In this document: piece after piece, positions 43,815 through 55,825 of the stretch
How the letters are laid out: each line of letters begins with the position of its first letter
Position numbering within the stretch: the stretch's first letter is position 1
NCBI GenBank assembly: GCA_001972305.1
Contig: BDDD01001637.1
Span: 236,897 to 300,896, forward strand
Source of the DNA: Cephalotus follicularis
Lineage: Eukaryota; Streptophyta; Magnoliopsida; Oxalidales; Cephalotaceae
Length of the DNA: 64,000 nucleotides
Direction of reading: 5' to 3'
Translations under genes and position numbers: made by a program
The notes under the pieces: generated by a model
The model's input: only the letters and a program-made list of their open reading frames with translations
Told to the model about the DNA's origin: nothing
The model's database searches: none

Positions 43815-46493
43815 TGTAATGACCTCAATTTTCAATTAATGTATATTGTACATTCTAAATAAAATATACATTTTATTGAGATTATTTGTCAAATTATCAT
43901 AAGAATTGTGATTAGTGAATGCTTGGGTTGAATTGAGATGCCAAATCGTAAAACAAACTTAAGGAACCCAAAAAATCAGCTCAAATAATTGACTGTCACA
44001 GGGCAAAAGTCGACTAGTGGTGCGTAGTGTGACAGTCGACTGCATATTAAAGACAGCCGACTGGAACGGCACAGAACAGGTGCCTGTGTATGCATGTGAG
44101 ACAGAGCAGAAGCAGTGCATGATGGACAGGTGTTATGCGAGTCAGCAACTGCCATAACATGCAAGAGGAGTGCCTTGCATGTGCTCTATCCCTCCTGCAA
44201 CTTGCAAATAGAAGATTGGAATGAGAGAAAGTGAATGGAAGTAATGAACATGTGAGAGAGAGAAAAGAGATGGCTGAGTTAATGGAATCTGACAATTTCT
44301 CAGGCTTATAAGCTCTATATCAGCTGTTAGAATAGAGTGTGAGTGTTAGAAAACACTGAGGATAGAGGAGATCTTGTTGGAATTCTTGAAGCTTGCATGT
44401 TGGAAGTTGGAGTTTCAAAGAGAGTTGAAGCTTGAATTTTCCTGTTAAGTCACCAATCTGAGTCTACTGATGTTGATGATGTAACTAGGAGAATGTTAAC
44501 TATATATAGATCTTATGTTAACATGATTAAACATAATAAGTCTAGAATTGAAATAGAATTGGTAAAGGGTTCAAAGAAGAAGTTTAAACTAGGAACTAAT
44601 AATGATGAGCTACTAATTGGATATTAGGTGTTTAGTGGATTAGATATACTGATGATAGTAATATATATATCCACTGATAACATGATTATGAATGATTAAA
44701 TTACTGGAATTAGAGCCGATTGGTAAGGAGAAGCTGTAAAAGGGAAAATTTGAGGCTTGATAAATAATTGATAAGCTATTGTTGGAACTGGTAATTGACT
44801 AGGTAATTAGTTAAATGTACTGGTTAAATGTCTGAACCTTCGAACATGCAATGGTATAGATCAATTCTGCTGAGATTGGAAGAATTAATTGGTGGAAGAG
44901 CTTTGGACATTAAAGAGAGAAATCAATCTAAATTGATTTCGGGATAGCGTTTAAGGTAGGGGTATTGACATGTTTTCGAAGATATAACGTGCATATCATG
45001 TATGGATAATTTCTTGTTTGATTGCATGTGTTGTTGAGTTAGTATTTTGGACATTGAACATGCATGCGTTATTATTGTCTGTCGATTTCTGGGCAAAGCA
45101 GTCGACCGTTCTTCATGACAGTCGACTACTCAATCAAACCAGTTGACTGTTAAGAACAAACAGTCGACTACTAAATCAAAATAGCCGACTGTTCTTGGGA
45201 ACAGTCAACTGTCCTGAGATAAATTCCTGATATAGGTACTGTTTAGACCTTAAATTGAATGTAATTACCCTGGCCACCATATGGGATTATTGTAACAGTC
45301 AACCCTGGTCTTATATAATTACATTTCAGGAATTAAACAACGTATGCACCCCTTGTGAGAGTTGTGCAAGAATGACTATGGTATGCTAATGACCTTATTG
45401 AATCCTTGAATTGCTATTGTCCTTTACTATTTTGCTGTATATGCTATTGTTACAATTAGTATATACTAGTTTGGGTGTTCATAAACTCTAATGTTCCCTT
45501 ACTTTTAAAGGATTGAACCAACTAAGTGCTATGTGCACAATTAATGATTTCAACTATCATTTTCAAATGAAACCTAATGATTTCTGATTTTCCTCCAAGA
45601 GTGGTACCACTACCGTATTGAATACTGTTTCCTCCAATGAGATGCACAGTTATTGAAATGTAAATGTTTCTAAAGAAAACTACTACTATATTGCATATAT
45701 TATATATGGGATATTGTTATTGAATTGATTGAATTGTTTGTCTATGTTATTGTCGTTAGTCGAGTGATAGGAGACATCACTGGCTACGGGGTGGTCCTAT
45801 GTGCCAGGAGTTGGCTAGAGCTTTCACCACACTTATCTGCGATGCAGATCCGGATTGTTATCTGCCCACTAATTGCCGGCATAATTGACCTGATCTATCA
45901 TCTTCGGAGTGTAGGGTGATAGTTAGGTGGTGCACAGTTGGTGCTAGGAGTTAGCAACATGTGACACCCAAACCACTGTATTGATTGATTTTACCCTTGT
46001 GTGGTATTCGTGAATTGTACTGTCTATGGCCACTTGCCATGATTGCTTATATATTGGAATACTTAAATATGTTATTTTAAATATAAAATCTCATACATGT
46101 TGCATTTATATATTCCTTATAATGCATTATTCCTACTTAGCCAAGTGAGGATAACGGCTAACCCCCTACAATTTCAGATTAAGTGAAGGCGTTCGGGCAA
46201 GAGCTGCTGAAGCTTTTTGGAGAGCTTTTATCTGCTTAAGATTTTTAATTTATGTTTTGTATTGTAATTAACGTCCACACTCCGTTGTTGTTGATTACTT
46301 TTCCGTATGTAAAAGGATAGTTGTTGGTACTGTATAAGCACGTAGTATGGACTGCGTGCGGATGATTTTATAATCCGGCAATTGGAATGCTTCTGCTATG
46401 GTTTTATGAATTTGTTTAAATGTTAATGCTGGATTATTATTTCTTTATGATATCACGATATATGCTTGTCTCAATGGAAAGCGGGGTGTGACA
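43815..46493 (+). repeat. 3' LTR of element D, 2679 bp
   Basis: Runs from TGTAATGACCTCAATTTTC to AAAGCGGGGTGTGACA; full-length match to 26590-29264. No gene. Some CAGTCGACTG units have drifted (CAGTTGACTG, CAGTCAACTG) relative to the 5' LTR. Confidence 0.95.
45099..45211. repeat. CAGTCGACTG palindromes, six phased copies in D 3' LTR
   Basis: Units start at 45099, 45119, 45140, 45161, 45182 and 45202: the same 20, 21, 21, 21, 20 bp steps as in the 5' LTR. Confidence 0.93.
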
Positions 46494-46498
46494 AAACT
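46494..46498. repeat. Target-site duplication AAACT of element D, right
   Basis: Same bases as 26585-26589. Confidence 0.9.
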
Positions 46499-47784
46499 AG
46501 TAAGAGATTAAATAATAAAAATAAACTCTTTAAATTAACAATTCTATGAGAGGTGAGAATAAATTCAATTTATAAAAAGCACTTAGGGATGGAATCCACC
46601 ATGAAATCAATCCAAATTATTAATCAAAATAACCATTAAATTGCATGTATAATGAATTAAGTCAATAGGAGATAGAGTCAAGAGACATGTATTTCCTATA
46701 AGTATTGTATTAAACAAACAAAAATATCAAATTGTCACATGTCAACAATTATGCATACGAACAAAAAAGATGGTATGAATAATTCAGACAATGCAAATAA
46801 ATATTTCAACATCTGATTTAATAAAATTAGGCACGTAGGTTAATAAGAATTATCAATTTTTCATTCTTTTACTGTATCATCCAATCCTTAAGTTAGAGAA
46901 TTAGTTATTCATAAGGAATTTGGAAGAACATAAATTATAAATAGATAATAAAACTAAAGACATAATTATCATATAAAATTTTGAAGAAAAAGAAAACAAT
47001 ACATGAAAGTGAGGAGAAAGCAATGAAACACAACACTGCTACCGCTGCTTTCTGTGCCGCTCTCAGTGCCACTCCCGGTGCATCTATTCTCCTTTTTTCA
47101 CCTACTACTCCTCTCTTTATATAGTCTTATAACCAACTATAAAACCTAGGGCATCTATTCAGCAAATATTAAAACGTGGGTTCCATGTGTGAAATTGTTA
47201 CTAGCATTGAATTACAATTTGAAGAGTTAAAAAAACTGGTTGATTGCAATGCTGGCGTCACAATTTGTTAGCACGTCATGGGGGCTATGTTGCTGCAGAT
47301 GATGACACGTGGAGATGCTGCCTGCATGGACTCGTGGCGCATAGGAAGCTGATTCATGCAATTGTTTACAATACAGCTTCAGAAGACTTGAGTACATGGA
47401 GAGAGATGTCATGATGATGTAAGCAATGAGGTCCACATGATTCAATATTGGTTTTCTTGTGATATCTCTTAATCGGAGCCTCAGAATGAGTCAGCTCATG
47501 AACTAAAAGTGTTCAAAATAATTCTATGAACAAAATCAGTCTAATATTCAATGCTTCTGGCCTTAAATTTTTACTCCTCTCACTTAAGTGGGGACATTCT
47601 TTAACCGATCTTTTAACTTCAAACCACTTTAACTCGAAAAGTAGTGTTTTACCTCCATTTTCTCTTATTACACAATAATAAACAAAATACTTGAAAATAC
47701 AACAAAACATACCCAAGTAACTCTGTCTAAATGTAAAAATACATACTTTATGTACCTAAAATGAACACATAACTGTGCTCATCA
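46499..47784 (-). repeat. 3' LTR of Athila-type element H, right part
   Basis: Continuation of the LTR begun at 26451. It ends ATAACTGTGCTCATCA, so on the minus strand the LTR starts TGATGAGCAC. It is followed by TCTCCATACTTAAACTTAG, whose complement has the wording found before Athila 3' LTRs. No gene; 46499-47000 is AT-rich. Confidence 0.72.
47115..47123 (-). promoter_or_regulatory. TATA box of element H LTR
   Basis: The minus strand reads GACTATATAAAGAGAGG. Good match and well placed in the LTR. Confidence 0.6.
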
Positions 47785-49020
47785 GATTCTCCATACTTAA
47801 ACTTAGCTCATCTCGAGTAAACAAAAAGAAAATATGAAAGAAACAAAAGAAAAACCTAACTCACTTTCGCAAGAATCACGGTTGTACTTAGCATGTGCAA
47901 TAAGCCTTTAAACCCCTAGGTTACACCTAGTGGACGAGTTGTGTCTCGTGAGTGTTTTTAGTTAATAAACACACAAAATTCATGATTCCAAAAATAATAT
48001 AGATTCTAACTCTGGCATAAGGTAAAATTACACACATAACCCAAAGCTAAGATACTTAACTCAAGATTAATGTAACAAAGGAACTCCCACAATTGAACTT
48101 TATTTCCACGTATCGATTCTAGTTACAAGTATGCACCTTAATTAGGGGTTCTCCTCTTATCTTCCAAACACTACCTCACCCTTACGCAGAACCATTCATA
48201 GCATCAAGAATACCATGGACTTAGGCTTTGGAGTATTTTTTACCATACCATGTCATTAAGACAATGATAACAATTTTTTTAGATAAACAAAATTCCTCTT
48301 GAATTGAACTCACTTTGTTCCTCAACCACTATTGGCTTGAGTGACATGGATAGAGTAAACCCCATACACCCAAATTAGTAAGTAGCTTCATATTTTATTG
48401 TGCATATGTCTATAAGACATTGATGCAATATAAGAACATTACATTTCATCCAATCAAAATTCGTGCAATGCCTTAGCCTCTCGAGCTTTTCTATATGACC
48501 CATGTAACGAGCTTTAAGCCAGTTACTCTCAAACCAGATAGCTTTAAGGAACTAGATGTAAAACACCGCTAGGACATACTTACTCGAGTCATATAGGCTA
48601 CAAACTAAAACTGAATTTAAGAAAGGAAGAAAATAAGAGAAATTGCTTTATAATTTTTTTTCTTTTCTTTTCAGCATCTTGTTTTTTCTTTTCTTTTTTT
48701 CTTCTTGTCTCAACTCCTAACCAAAACTCAAGGAATTAAAAAACACAAAAGGGTCCATCCAGTGGAATAAAGTTGCGTTCTTATTTTCTACGTTAAATCC
48801 CACAAGAAAAATACACATTATTCACCTTCCTCTTAATACTCTCTTCCTCTATATCTTGTTTCGCTTCAAAACAACAGAAAAACATGCATAAATTACGAAA
48901 AGCCAAAGAAAGAATATGCCAATAACGCTCACACCCTCCTCCGCACTTAAATCATGCAATGTCCTCAATGCATGCAGAAAATAAAGAACAAAGATAAGGG
49001 AGAGGGATCATACCTGCCAA
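47785..49020 (-). other. Non-coding 3' region of Athila element H
   Basis: About 1.2 kb between the integrase stop and the 3' LTR, where some Athila elements carry an env-like frame. None is open here. On the plus strand there is a long pyrimidine tract (48650-48710, runs of T and TTTTC), purine-rich on the coding strand. No gene seen. Confidence 0.55.
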
Positions 49021-50163
49021 TCAATCATCAAGATAAAGAGGATCATGAAGATCCATGACCTCTTCCACTGTAGTAGTTCTAGAAGGAAGCTCTAAGAAAG
49101 GCTTCAAGCGCTGACCATTAACTTTAAAGATCGTACCAGTACCTAGATTCAAAAGCTCAACAACACCATGTGAGAAAACATTATGCACAATATAAGGGCC
49201 ATCCTAGTGGGATCTCAACTTACCTGAAAATAAAGGTAACCTAGAATTATAGAGTAGAACTTTGTTACCCACCTGGAATGATTTCCGAAAGATTTGTTTA
49301 TCATGAAAACCTTAGTCTTTTCTTTGTAAATTTTAGCATTATTGTACGCATCAGTCCTAAGTTCCTCCCACTCAGCTAGTTGGAGTTTCCTATGATTGTC
49401 AGCATCAGAAAGATAAAAATTCAATTTTTTATAGGCCAAAATGCTCTATGCTCAAGCTCAAATGGTAGGTGACATGCTTTTCCATACACAAGATGATATG
49501 GAGACTGTCCAAGATCAGTCTTGAATGTAGTTCTATGAGCCCACAAGGGGTCCACAAGTCGGAGGGACCGATCCTTGAGATTTGGGTTGACAGTTTTTTC
49601 TAGGATTTGCTTTATTTGTCTATTGGAAACCTCCACTTGGCCACTTGTTTATAGGTGATAAGGGGTATAAGCTTATGAGTAATACCGTACTTCTTCATCA
49701 AAGATTCAAAAGTCTGATTATAGAAATGCATACCCCAATCATTAATTATGGTACGAGGTGTGCCAAAGCGGGGAAATATATTCTCCTTCAAAAATTTAAC
49801 AACCACCTTGTTGTTATTCGACTTACAAGCAATGGCCTCAATCATTTTTGACACATAATCTACAGCCAACAAAATGTAAAGATTCTCGAAGGAGTTAGGG
49901 AATGGCCCCATAAAATCGATACCCCACACATCAAAAATCTCCACAACAAGAATAGGATTAAGGGGCATCATGTTTCTCTTAGTAATGCGACCTAAAGATT
50001 GACAAGCACTACAAACTTTGCAATAATTGAACGCATCTTTGAAGAGACTAGGCTGATAAAATCCACATTGTAAAACTTTGGCTGCATTCTGTCCAAAATG
50101 GCCTCCACATGCCTGATCATGACAAAAAAGATAAGATGGCATGTTGTTCATGATTGGGAACAA
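49021..50163 (-). pseudogene. Integrase of Athila element H
   Basis: Zinc domain words LFCHDQACGGHFGQNAAKVL and CKVCSACQSLGRITKRN (50160-49960). Core: VWGIDFMGPFPNSF (first Asp), IINDWGMHFYNQTFE (second Asp kept), then a frame break near 49630 and [19 protein letters not shown] with the Glu. C-terminus: LSDADNHRKLQLAEWEELR (49439-49215) and, after frame changes, FKVNGQRLKPFLELPSRTTT, ending at a stop near 49021. This keeps the C-terminus that element F lost. Confidence 0.82.
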
Positions 50164-50778
50164 AACGCCGGATAATTTGATCCGGACATGTTTTGAATAA
50201 GTAATCCTAGAAAAAGTATTTTATCTGAGAATAGAACCGTTACTTATCTTGGATGGACCAATGGTCAGGTGTCACACCCATAGCCAGATAATTGACAATA
50301 TCAGCAAACCAAGGTTCACTATATACTGTCATCAAATGTTCATCAAGAAAGTTTTCGTTGAATGGAGAATCTTCATTCAAAGAATTAGGTAACTAGGATA
50401 GATGATCGGCAACTAGATTGTCAGTTCCTTTCTTATCCCGTATCTTGAGATCAAACTCTTGAAGCAATAAGACCCACCGAATGAGACTGGCCCTAGCATC
50501 TTTCTTATCTACAAGATATTTGATTGCTGCATGGTCCATGTAGACAATCACGCGAGATCCAATCTAGTAAGACCAAAATTTCTCTAAAGCAAATACAACA
50601 GCTAAAAATTCTTTCTCAGTGGTAATGTAATTGAGTTTTGCATCAGGGTCCTAGTAAATCACAATGGACAACTTATTGATTCCTTGCCCCAAGACAGCCC
50701 CGACAGTAAAATCTGATGCATCGTACATCAGCTCAAAGGCTTCAGTCCAAACAGGCACCTGAATAACGGGTGCAGTGG
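50164..50778 (-). pseudogene. RNase H region of Athila element H
   Basis: Minus-strand words matching element F's RNase H ([18 protein letters not shown] near 50640-50580, [13 protein letters not shown] near 50430-50400) are spread over frames with many stops. Catalytic residues cannot be checked with confidence. Confidence 0.65.
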
Positions 50779-51480
50779 TTAACTCCTTTTTCTAATGCTC
50801 AAAACTTTTGAGACATTCTTTGGTAAATTCAAAGGGTTGGTTCTTAACAGCATGTTGGTGAGAGGTCTAGCAACTTTGCTAAAATCCTTGATAAAGCGCC
50901 TATAAAAGCAAGCATGCCCCAAAAAGGAATGGATGTCCTTGATAGATTTAGGGGGTGGTAAATTGATAATGAGGTCCATCTTGGCTTTATCAACCATAAT
51001 CCCATCTTTTGAAATTACATGACCAAGAACAATGCCTTCTTTCACCATGAAATGACATTTCTCCTAATTGATGACCAAGTTCTTCTGTCTACACCTCTTC
51101 AATACCAATCGAAGATGATGAAGGAACTCAGAATAAGTTGATCCATGAATAGAAAATTCATCCATAAGGACCTCAAGAAATTTCTCCACCATGTCTGAAA
51201 AGATACTCATCATGCAACATTGGAAAGTTACAAGAGCATTGCATAGTCTAAATGGCATGCGTCGGTACGCAAACATTCCAAATGGGCAAGTGAATGTTGT
51301 CTTGTGTTGATCCTCAGGGGCAGTTAGGATTTGGTTGTAGCCAGAATATCCATCTAGAAAACAATAATACTCATGTCTGGCTAGGCGCTCTAACATCTTA
51401 TCGATGAAAGGTAAGGGGAAATGGTCCTTCCAAGTTTCCGTATTTAGTTTACGATAGTCAATGCATACTCTTCACTCCGT
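50779..51480 (-). pseudogene. Reverse transcriptase of Athila element H
   Basis: Stretch 51396-51064: YYCFLDGYSGYNQILTA, CPFGMFAYRRMPFRLCNALV, EVLMDEFSIHGSTYS. The catalytic pair is MDE where element F has MDD, so the second Asp is Glu. Stretch 51048-50779: VKEGIVLGHVISKDGI and HSFLGHACFYRRFIKDFSKV (thumb). A stop at 51064 divides the two. Inactive. Confidence 0.82.
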
Positions 51481-51995
51481 TTGGATACGGGTTGGAACAA
51501 TTCATTAGTAGCAGATTGAACTACTGCAATTTCAGATTTCTTTGGCACTACTTGGACTAGACTTACCCACTACCTATCAGAAATTGGATAAATAATCCCA
51601 TTATCCATGCACTTTAGAAATTCTTTTTTATTGGCTTCCTTTATCACTAGATTATCACTTCCTAGGGGTTCCCTTGAAGGTTTGAATCCCTTAATTAAGT
51701 GCATATGATGTTGAACAACAGAGGGGCTAATTCCTTTGATGTCAGCCATGGTCCATGCTAAAGCTTCCTTATTTTCCTTTAAAAGCTCGATCAAATCCTC
51801 TTCCTGATGTGTGGTCAAATTAGAAGCAATGATGACTGGAAGAGTATGATCTTCACCTAAGAAAGCATACCTAAGATTGGAGGGCAACTCTTTCAACTCA
51901 AGCTTAGGGGGCACAACAATGGAAGGAAGGCTTGAGAATTGAGGTAGATAAGGGTCCAACTGGCTCCATATAGAGGGATTGACTTTCACCACAAA
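51481..51995 (-). pseudogene. Protease-RT linker and RT fingers, element H, truncated
   Basis: The minus strand has SSLPSIVVPPKLELKELPSN, YAFLGEDHTLPVIIASN, ALAWTMADIKGISPSVVQHH and NGIIYPISDR, matching element F's linker. Protease and gag of H are missing: just upstream (about 51996) the sequence changes to a copia-type leader. Confidence 0.75.
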
Positions 51996-52092
51996 TGAAA
52001 GTTGCCATAGATCTTTTATATCTAACAATTAAGAATAACGAGATACCCTCTCTGATACCAATTGAAAAAAATGCTTAGCAAGCAAGGATGTT
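51996..52092 (-). mobile_element. Copia-type leader scrap with primer-binding site
   Basis: On the minus strand TTTTTTCAATTGGTATCAGAG (primer-binding site, plus-strand 52049-52060) is followed by GGGTATCTCG...TTCTTAATTG and an ATGGC start. This parallels element E's leader (CAATTGGTATCAGAGAGGG, ATCTTAATTG, ATGGC). About 30 bp of LTR end remain before element J's LTR cuts in. Confidence 0.6.
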
Positions 52093-52683
52093 GTAACACC
52101 CCGCGCCTGGAGGACGGACATGTGGCATTACTTTCAATCCAATACACAATACAATGATTGGGACTAGCAATATAAAAATGCGAAAAACTTAAAACTTTAC
52201 AATACATATCATTATGCGGAAGATACAATACAATAATCCATCCATACGGTGCAAAACAATACAAATCATTTACAATACCAATCTTTTACAATACACTAAT
52301 CAAAGCAATATTGCAATGAACTCTGTCAGATCCAGACGATCCCCTCGGTCGGTGAATCTTCAATCCTTCGGTCCGCTGCTACCTGCTGCCCTACCTATGC
52401 TGCACACAAAATGTACAACACAACCCCACACCGAAGGATGGGATTAGCCAAACTGGCTAAGCAGAAACCTCATGCAGTGTGTACGCATGTACAATGTGCA
52501 ATATCGGTGACAATCTATGCAATATCAATGTGCGGTGTACAATATCAATGCATGGCATGGCAAATGCATGAATACAATTGGCGATCAGACTACTCGTATG
52601 ACAATGACCCATAACAGGGCATATGGATAGGATCTATAACAATCAATCAATGGCAGACACTCAATGGTGGTGTATAAAACACC

Positions 52684-52703
52684 CAATCAATCAATCAATC
52701 AAT
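52684..52703. repeat. (CAAT)n microsatellite
   Basis: Five perfect CAAT units in element J's LTR; CAATCAAT words are common in the rest of this LTR too. Confidence 0.85.
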
Positions 52704-53345
52704 GTCCTATAGAGCATGCGACCCCGAGTCAATACAATGTCAATCAATTAGCAGTGATCAATCCCACGGAAGGTAATCCTTCGAAAAGGGTGGGAGATCT
52801 ATATATTTTTTTTAGACTAATTAGGTCCAAAACTCATAGATCTTCTAGCCTAAGGCTGGGCCAATACAATCACGTTAACCTACAACCGAAGGAGCTACTG
52901 TTACGGTTAGGGAGCTACAGCCCTAAGGGAGCATCAATCGTCAATCAATCAATAGTGCGCGTCAGTACAACAATACAAAAAAAGGAACAACACAAGAAAT
53001 GAAACGATCTACGGGATAGGTGGATGGAGTCAACAACCTAACATGCCGATCAAATCATAAGGTCGCTCTATAGGATTCATACAATACAATCAATCATGTC
53101 AGTACAATGTCAAAGCAATGTCAATAACCGATGTTGTCTAATGGGGAAATGGGAATGTGCATCCAATATATCGACTTAGACTCACATCACTTATGAATCA
53201 AACAATCAATCAATGTGTCAATACAATCGTTAAAACTGTTTTCAAACACTTGAACACCTCAAGTGAGGCTCCGGTTAAGTGAGAATGTGAAAAGAAGTTG
53301 AAAACTGGCTTTAAAATAACTAAAAACTCCTTCCAGTCCGTTAGG

Positions 53346-53664
53346 CGTCAATGTCCTTGGCGAAAGACGTCGACGCTTAACTGGGTGTACCTTGAAAATG
53401 GTGGAAAGGCATCGATGTCTTCGAAAGACATCGATGTCTTTCTCTGTTTGTATAGAGATTTGGCCAAAGACGTCGATGTCTTTGAACAAAGACGTCGACG
53501 TGATTCAATAAAAGTAGCCTGGGAATGTGCATCGATGTTCAGCATCGATGTCTCTCCTGGGGAAAAGACATATCAAGGCAAAGACGTCGATGTCTTTGCT
53601 ACGGAAACAAAGATGTAGCACTCTAAAGAGAAAGACATCGATGTCCATGGGCTGGGGATCGATG
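53346..53664. repeat. GACATCGATGTC-type palindromes, eleven copies in J LTR
   Basis: The central TCGA (or variant) lies at 53348, 53370, 53412, 53431, 53473, 53495, 53532, 53545, 53587, 53638 and 53659. Many steps are near 21 or 42 bp. One unit, AAAGACATCGATGTCTTT (53424-53441), is a perfect 18 bp palindrome. Confidence 0.9.
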
Positions 53665-53672
53665 TCTTTACT

Positions 53673-53677
53673 GGGCA
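53673..53677. repeat. Target-site duplication GGGCA of element K, left
   Basis: GGGCA before TGTCACACCCC; it recurs at 60279-60283. Confidence 0.92.
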
Positions 53678-55825
53678 TGTCACACCCCGTTTTTCATTCA
53701 CTTACCATAAGACAACATATATGGTGATATCAGTATTAAACATATATTCCAGCAATTCATTCAAGTAAAATAACAATATGCGGAAGTAGTCAATAAGCCA
53801 GAATATAAAATTACAAGCCATCCGCACGCATCCCATACTACGTGCGGGTACAATTCAACATTATCCTTAACATAAGGAAAACAACATAAACGAGGTATGA
53901 TTCGTTCATAACATTATATCAAAAGAAAATAACAACCTTAAAGCGACAAAAGTAGAAGCTCTCCAAGCTTCCGCCGCAGCTCCCAATCTTAACTAATCTG
54001 AAACTGTAGGGGGGTTAGCCGTTGTCCTCACTTGGCTAAGTAGGAAGATAATGCATGCTAAGGAATATATAAATGCAATATGTATGACAGTTTGTATCAA
54101 ATAACATTTAAATGGGCCAATATATGAGCAATCATGCCAAGTGGCCATAAACAATTCATATGCAAGAATACCGCACAAGGGTACAATCAATTCAACTATG
54201 GTTTGGGTGTCACCGATCGCTACCTCCTAGCACAAATGGTTCACCTCCTAACTATCACCCTCACTCCGAAGATGATAGTTAGGTAACATTTACTACCGGC
54301 GTTAGCGGGTAGTGTAACAAATAAAATCTGCAAGGCAGATACGTTTGGGAATCGCTTGCCAACTCCTGGCACCCAGGATTCTACCGTAGTCGGAGACCAA
54401 AGCCATCGCACGACTACCGACAATAATCATAGACAAACAATTCAAGCAATTCAATAATAATATTACATATATCAGCAATATGCAATAAAAAGGTGGTTTC
54501 TTGTGGAAACATGTAACAAGTCATTTATCGTACATCTCTTCGGAGGAAAACGATCTCTATTCAATAATGGTCCTCTTTTGGAGAACAAAACAGATAGTAC
54601 CTCTCATAGGAGGAAAATCAATAGGTTTTCATTTGTGAATGAAAATGCATATCATAATTTGGGTACATAGCCCATATTGGTTTCAATTATTGAAATACAA
54701 GTGGTGGTGGTGTTAGTGACACCAAAACAATAAATACTAGACTAATGGTAGCATATAAAGTAATAATATTTCAACAGCAACAATAACAATTGGCAGAAGT
54801 AATTCAAAGAATCACAACGGAACAATATCTCATAGTCATTCATATGCAATTTTCACAATTAAGTGAGTATGTTGTTCAATATTGGAATGTAACTGTATAT
54901 AAGGCCAGGATTGATTGTTCTAATCATACATGTGAAGGCCAAGCTAATTACATTCCAATTGGAGGCCTTAACGGACTTATACCAGAAAATTTACCCAGAA
55001 CAGTCGGCTGCCTTCAAGAACCAGTCGACTGTTGGGTTGTGCAGTCGACTGTAATCAATAACAGTCGACTGGATCAATTGTGTAGTCGACTGTTTTCAAT
55101 AACAGACGACTGGTTTTGCCCAGAAATGCAGGCTGAATCAGCTATATGCAATGTAAGTTCAATTCCAATCAATTTAAACACATGTAATTAATGCAGAAAG
55201 TAGACATACATTATATGCATACTATATCTTCCATAACATTCATTATCCCTACCTCAATTGCTATCCCAAGATCAATTGCAAGTGATCTTTCTCTTTGAAG
55301 CTTCCAACTCTTTCACCAACACTCTTGCAATTCTCAGCAGGTTTAATCTATGTAGTACATGTTTATGGACACATGCATTAGCACAGGGAATTCAAATAGA
55401 TTACACAACTACAATTACTACTTTTATAGTAGCTTATAACCAATCCTTTAAGTCTCTAGCTTCCGTTTATCTACTTCCCTTTGATCTAAGCCAACACCAT
55501 TCTATTTCGGATTCCTTGGTATTAATGTTGGCAGAAGATGTAGTGTATACTTAGGGAAATCAGTTGTTATAATTAACTAACAACAATAATTCAATTGTAA
55601 ATACTAATTTCTATAATCTTCATATTTCCTTATTCTTATCCCTTTACATTAACATTTCCATTAATCAAAATTGTTAACCTTAACCATTCAGAAGATATTT
55701 AACCTTCTAGCTACCTCATTAACAATCCTACTTGAGCAGGGATTCGAATTTACTTACCAGGAAAAGTCTAAGTTCCTCCTTCTTTGAGCTTTACTCCAAT
55801 CTTTCCAATGTAAGCCTTCAATCAA
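53678..55825 (-). repeat. 3' LTR of element K, truncated (2148 bp)
   Basis: Near-identical to 57548-59690. They part after CCTTCAATCAA at 55825, where this copy runs into RT sequence. Matching open stretches in both copies (such as 54790-55191) are just LTR sequence read antisense to the element. Confidence 0.93.
55001..55112. repeat. CAGTCGACTG palindromes, six phased copies in K 3' LTR
   Basis: Units start at 55001, 55022, 55042, 55062, 55083 and 55103: steps 21, 20, 20, 21, 20 bp. End units have drifted (CAGTCGGCTG, CAGACGACTG). Confidence 0.95.

Larger units (their letters stand above)
26590..46493 (+). mobile_element. Element D: chromovirus with nested elements E and F
   Basis: Two LTRs of 2675 and 2679 bp in the same orientation, TG...CA ends and a perfect 5 bp TSD (AAACT) bound a 19.9 kb unit. 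D's own parts are 5' LTR, primer-binding site, gag, protease (to 30770), then integrase with chromodomain (from about 42386), polypurine tract and 3' LTR. RT and RNase H are missing where E and F lie. It is inserted in the 3' LTR of element H. Confidence 0.93.
52093..53677 (-). repeat. 3' LTR of element J, left part
   Basis: Begins TGTAACACCCCGCGCCTGG. It is interrupted at 53678 by element K and resumes at 60284. Joined length is about 2262 bp. It contains a CAAT tetranucleotide run (52684-52703) and a long array of ATCGAT-type palindromes. No gene. Confidence 0.88.

Noticed and set aside
47785..49020. Env-like gene of Athila element H
   Set aside because: The position is right, but no open frame or membrane segment of useful length is seen on the element's coding strand.
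54790..55191. 133-codon plus-strand frame, repeated at 58661-58960
   Set aside because: Its conservation is only that of the two LTRs of element K. It is antisense to the element and ends differently in the two copies.
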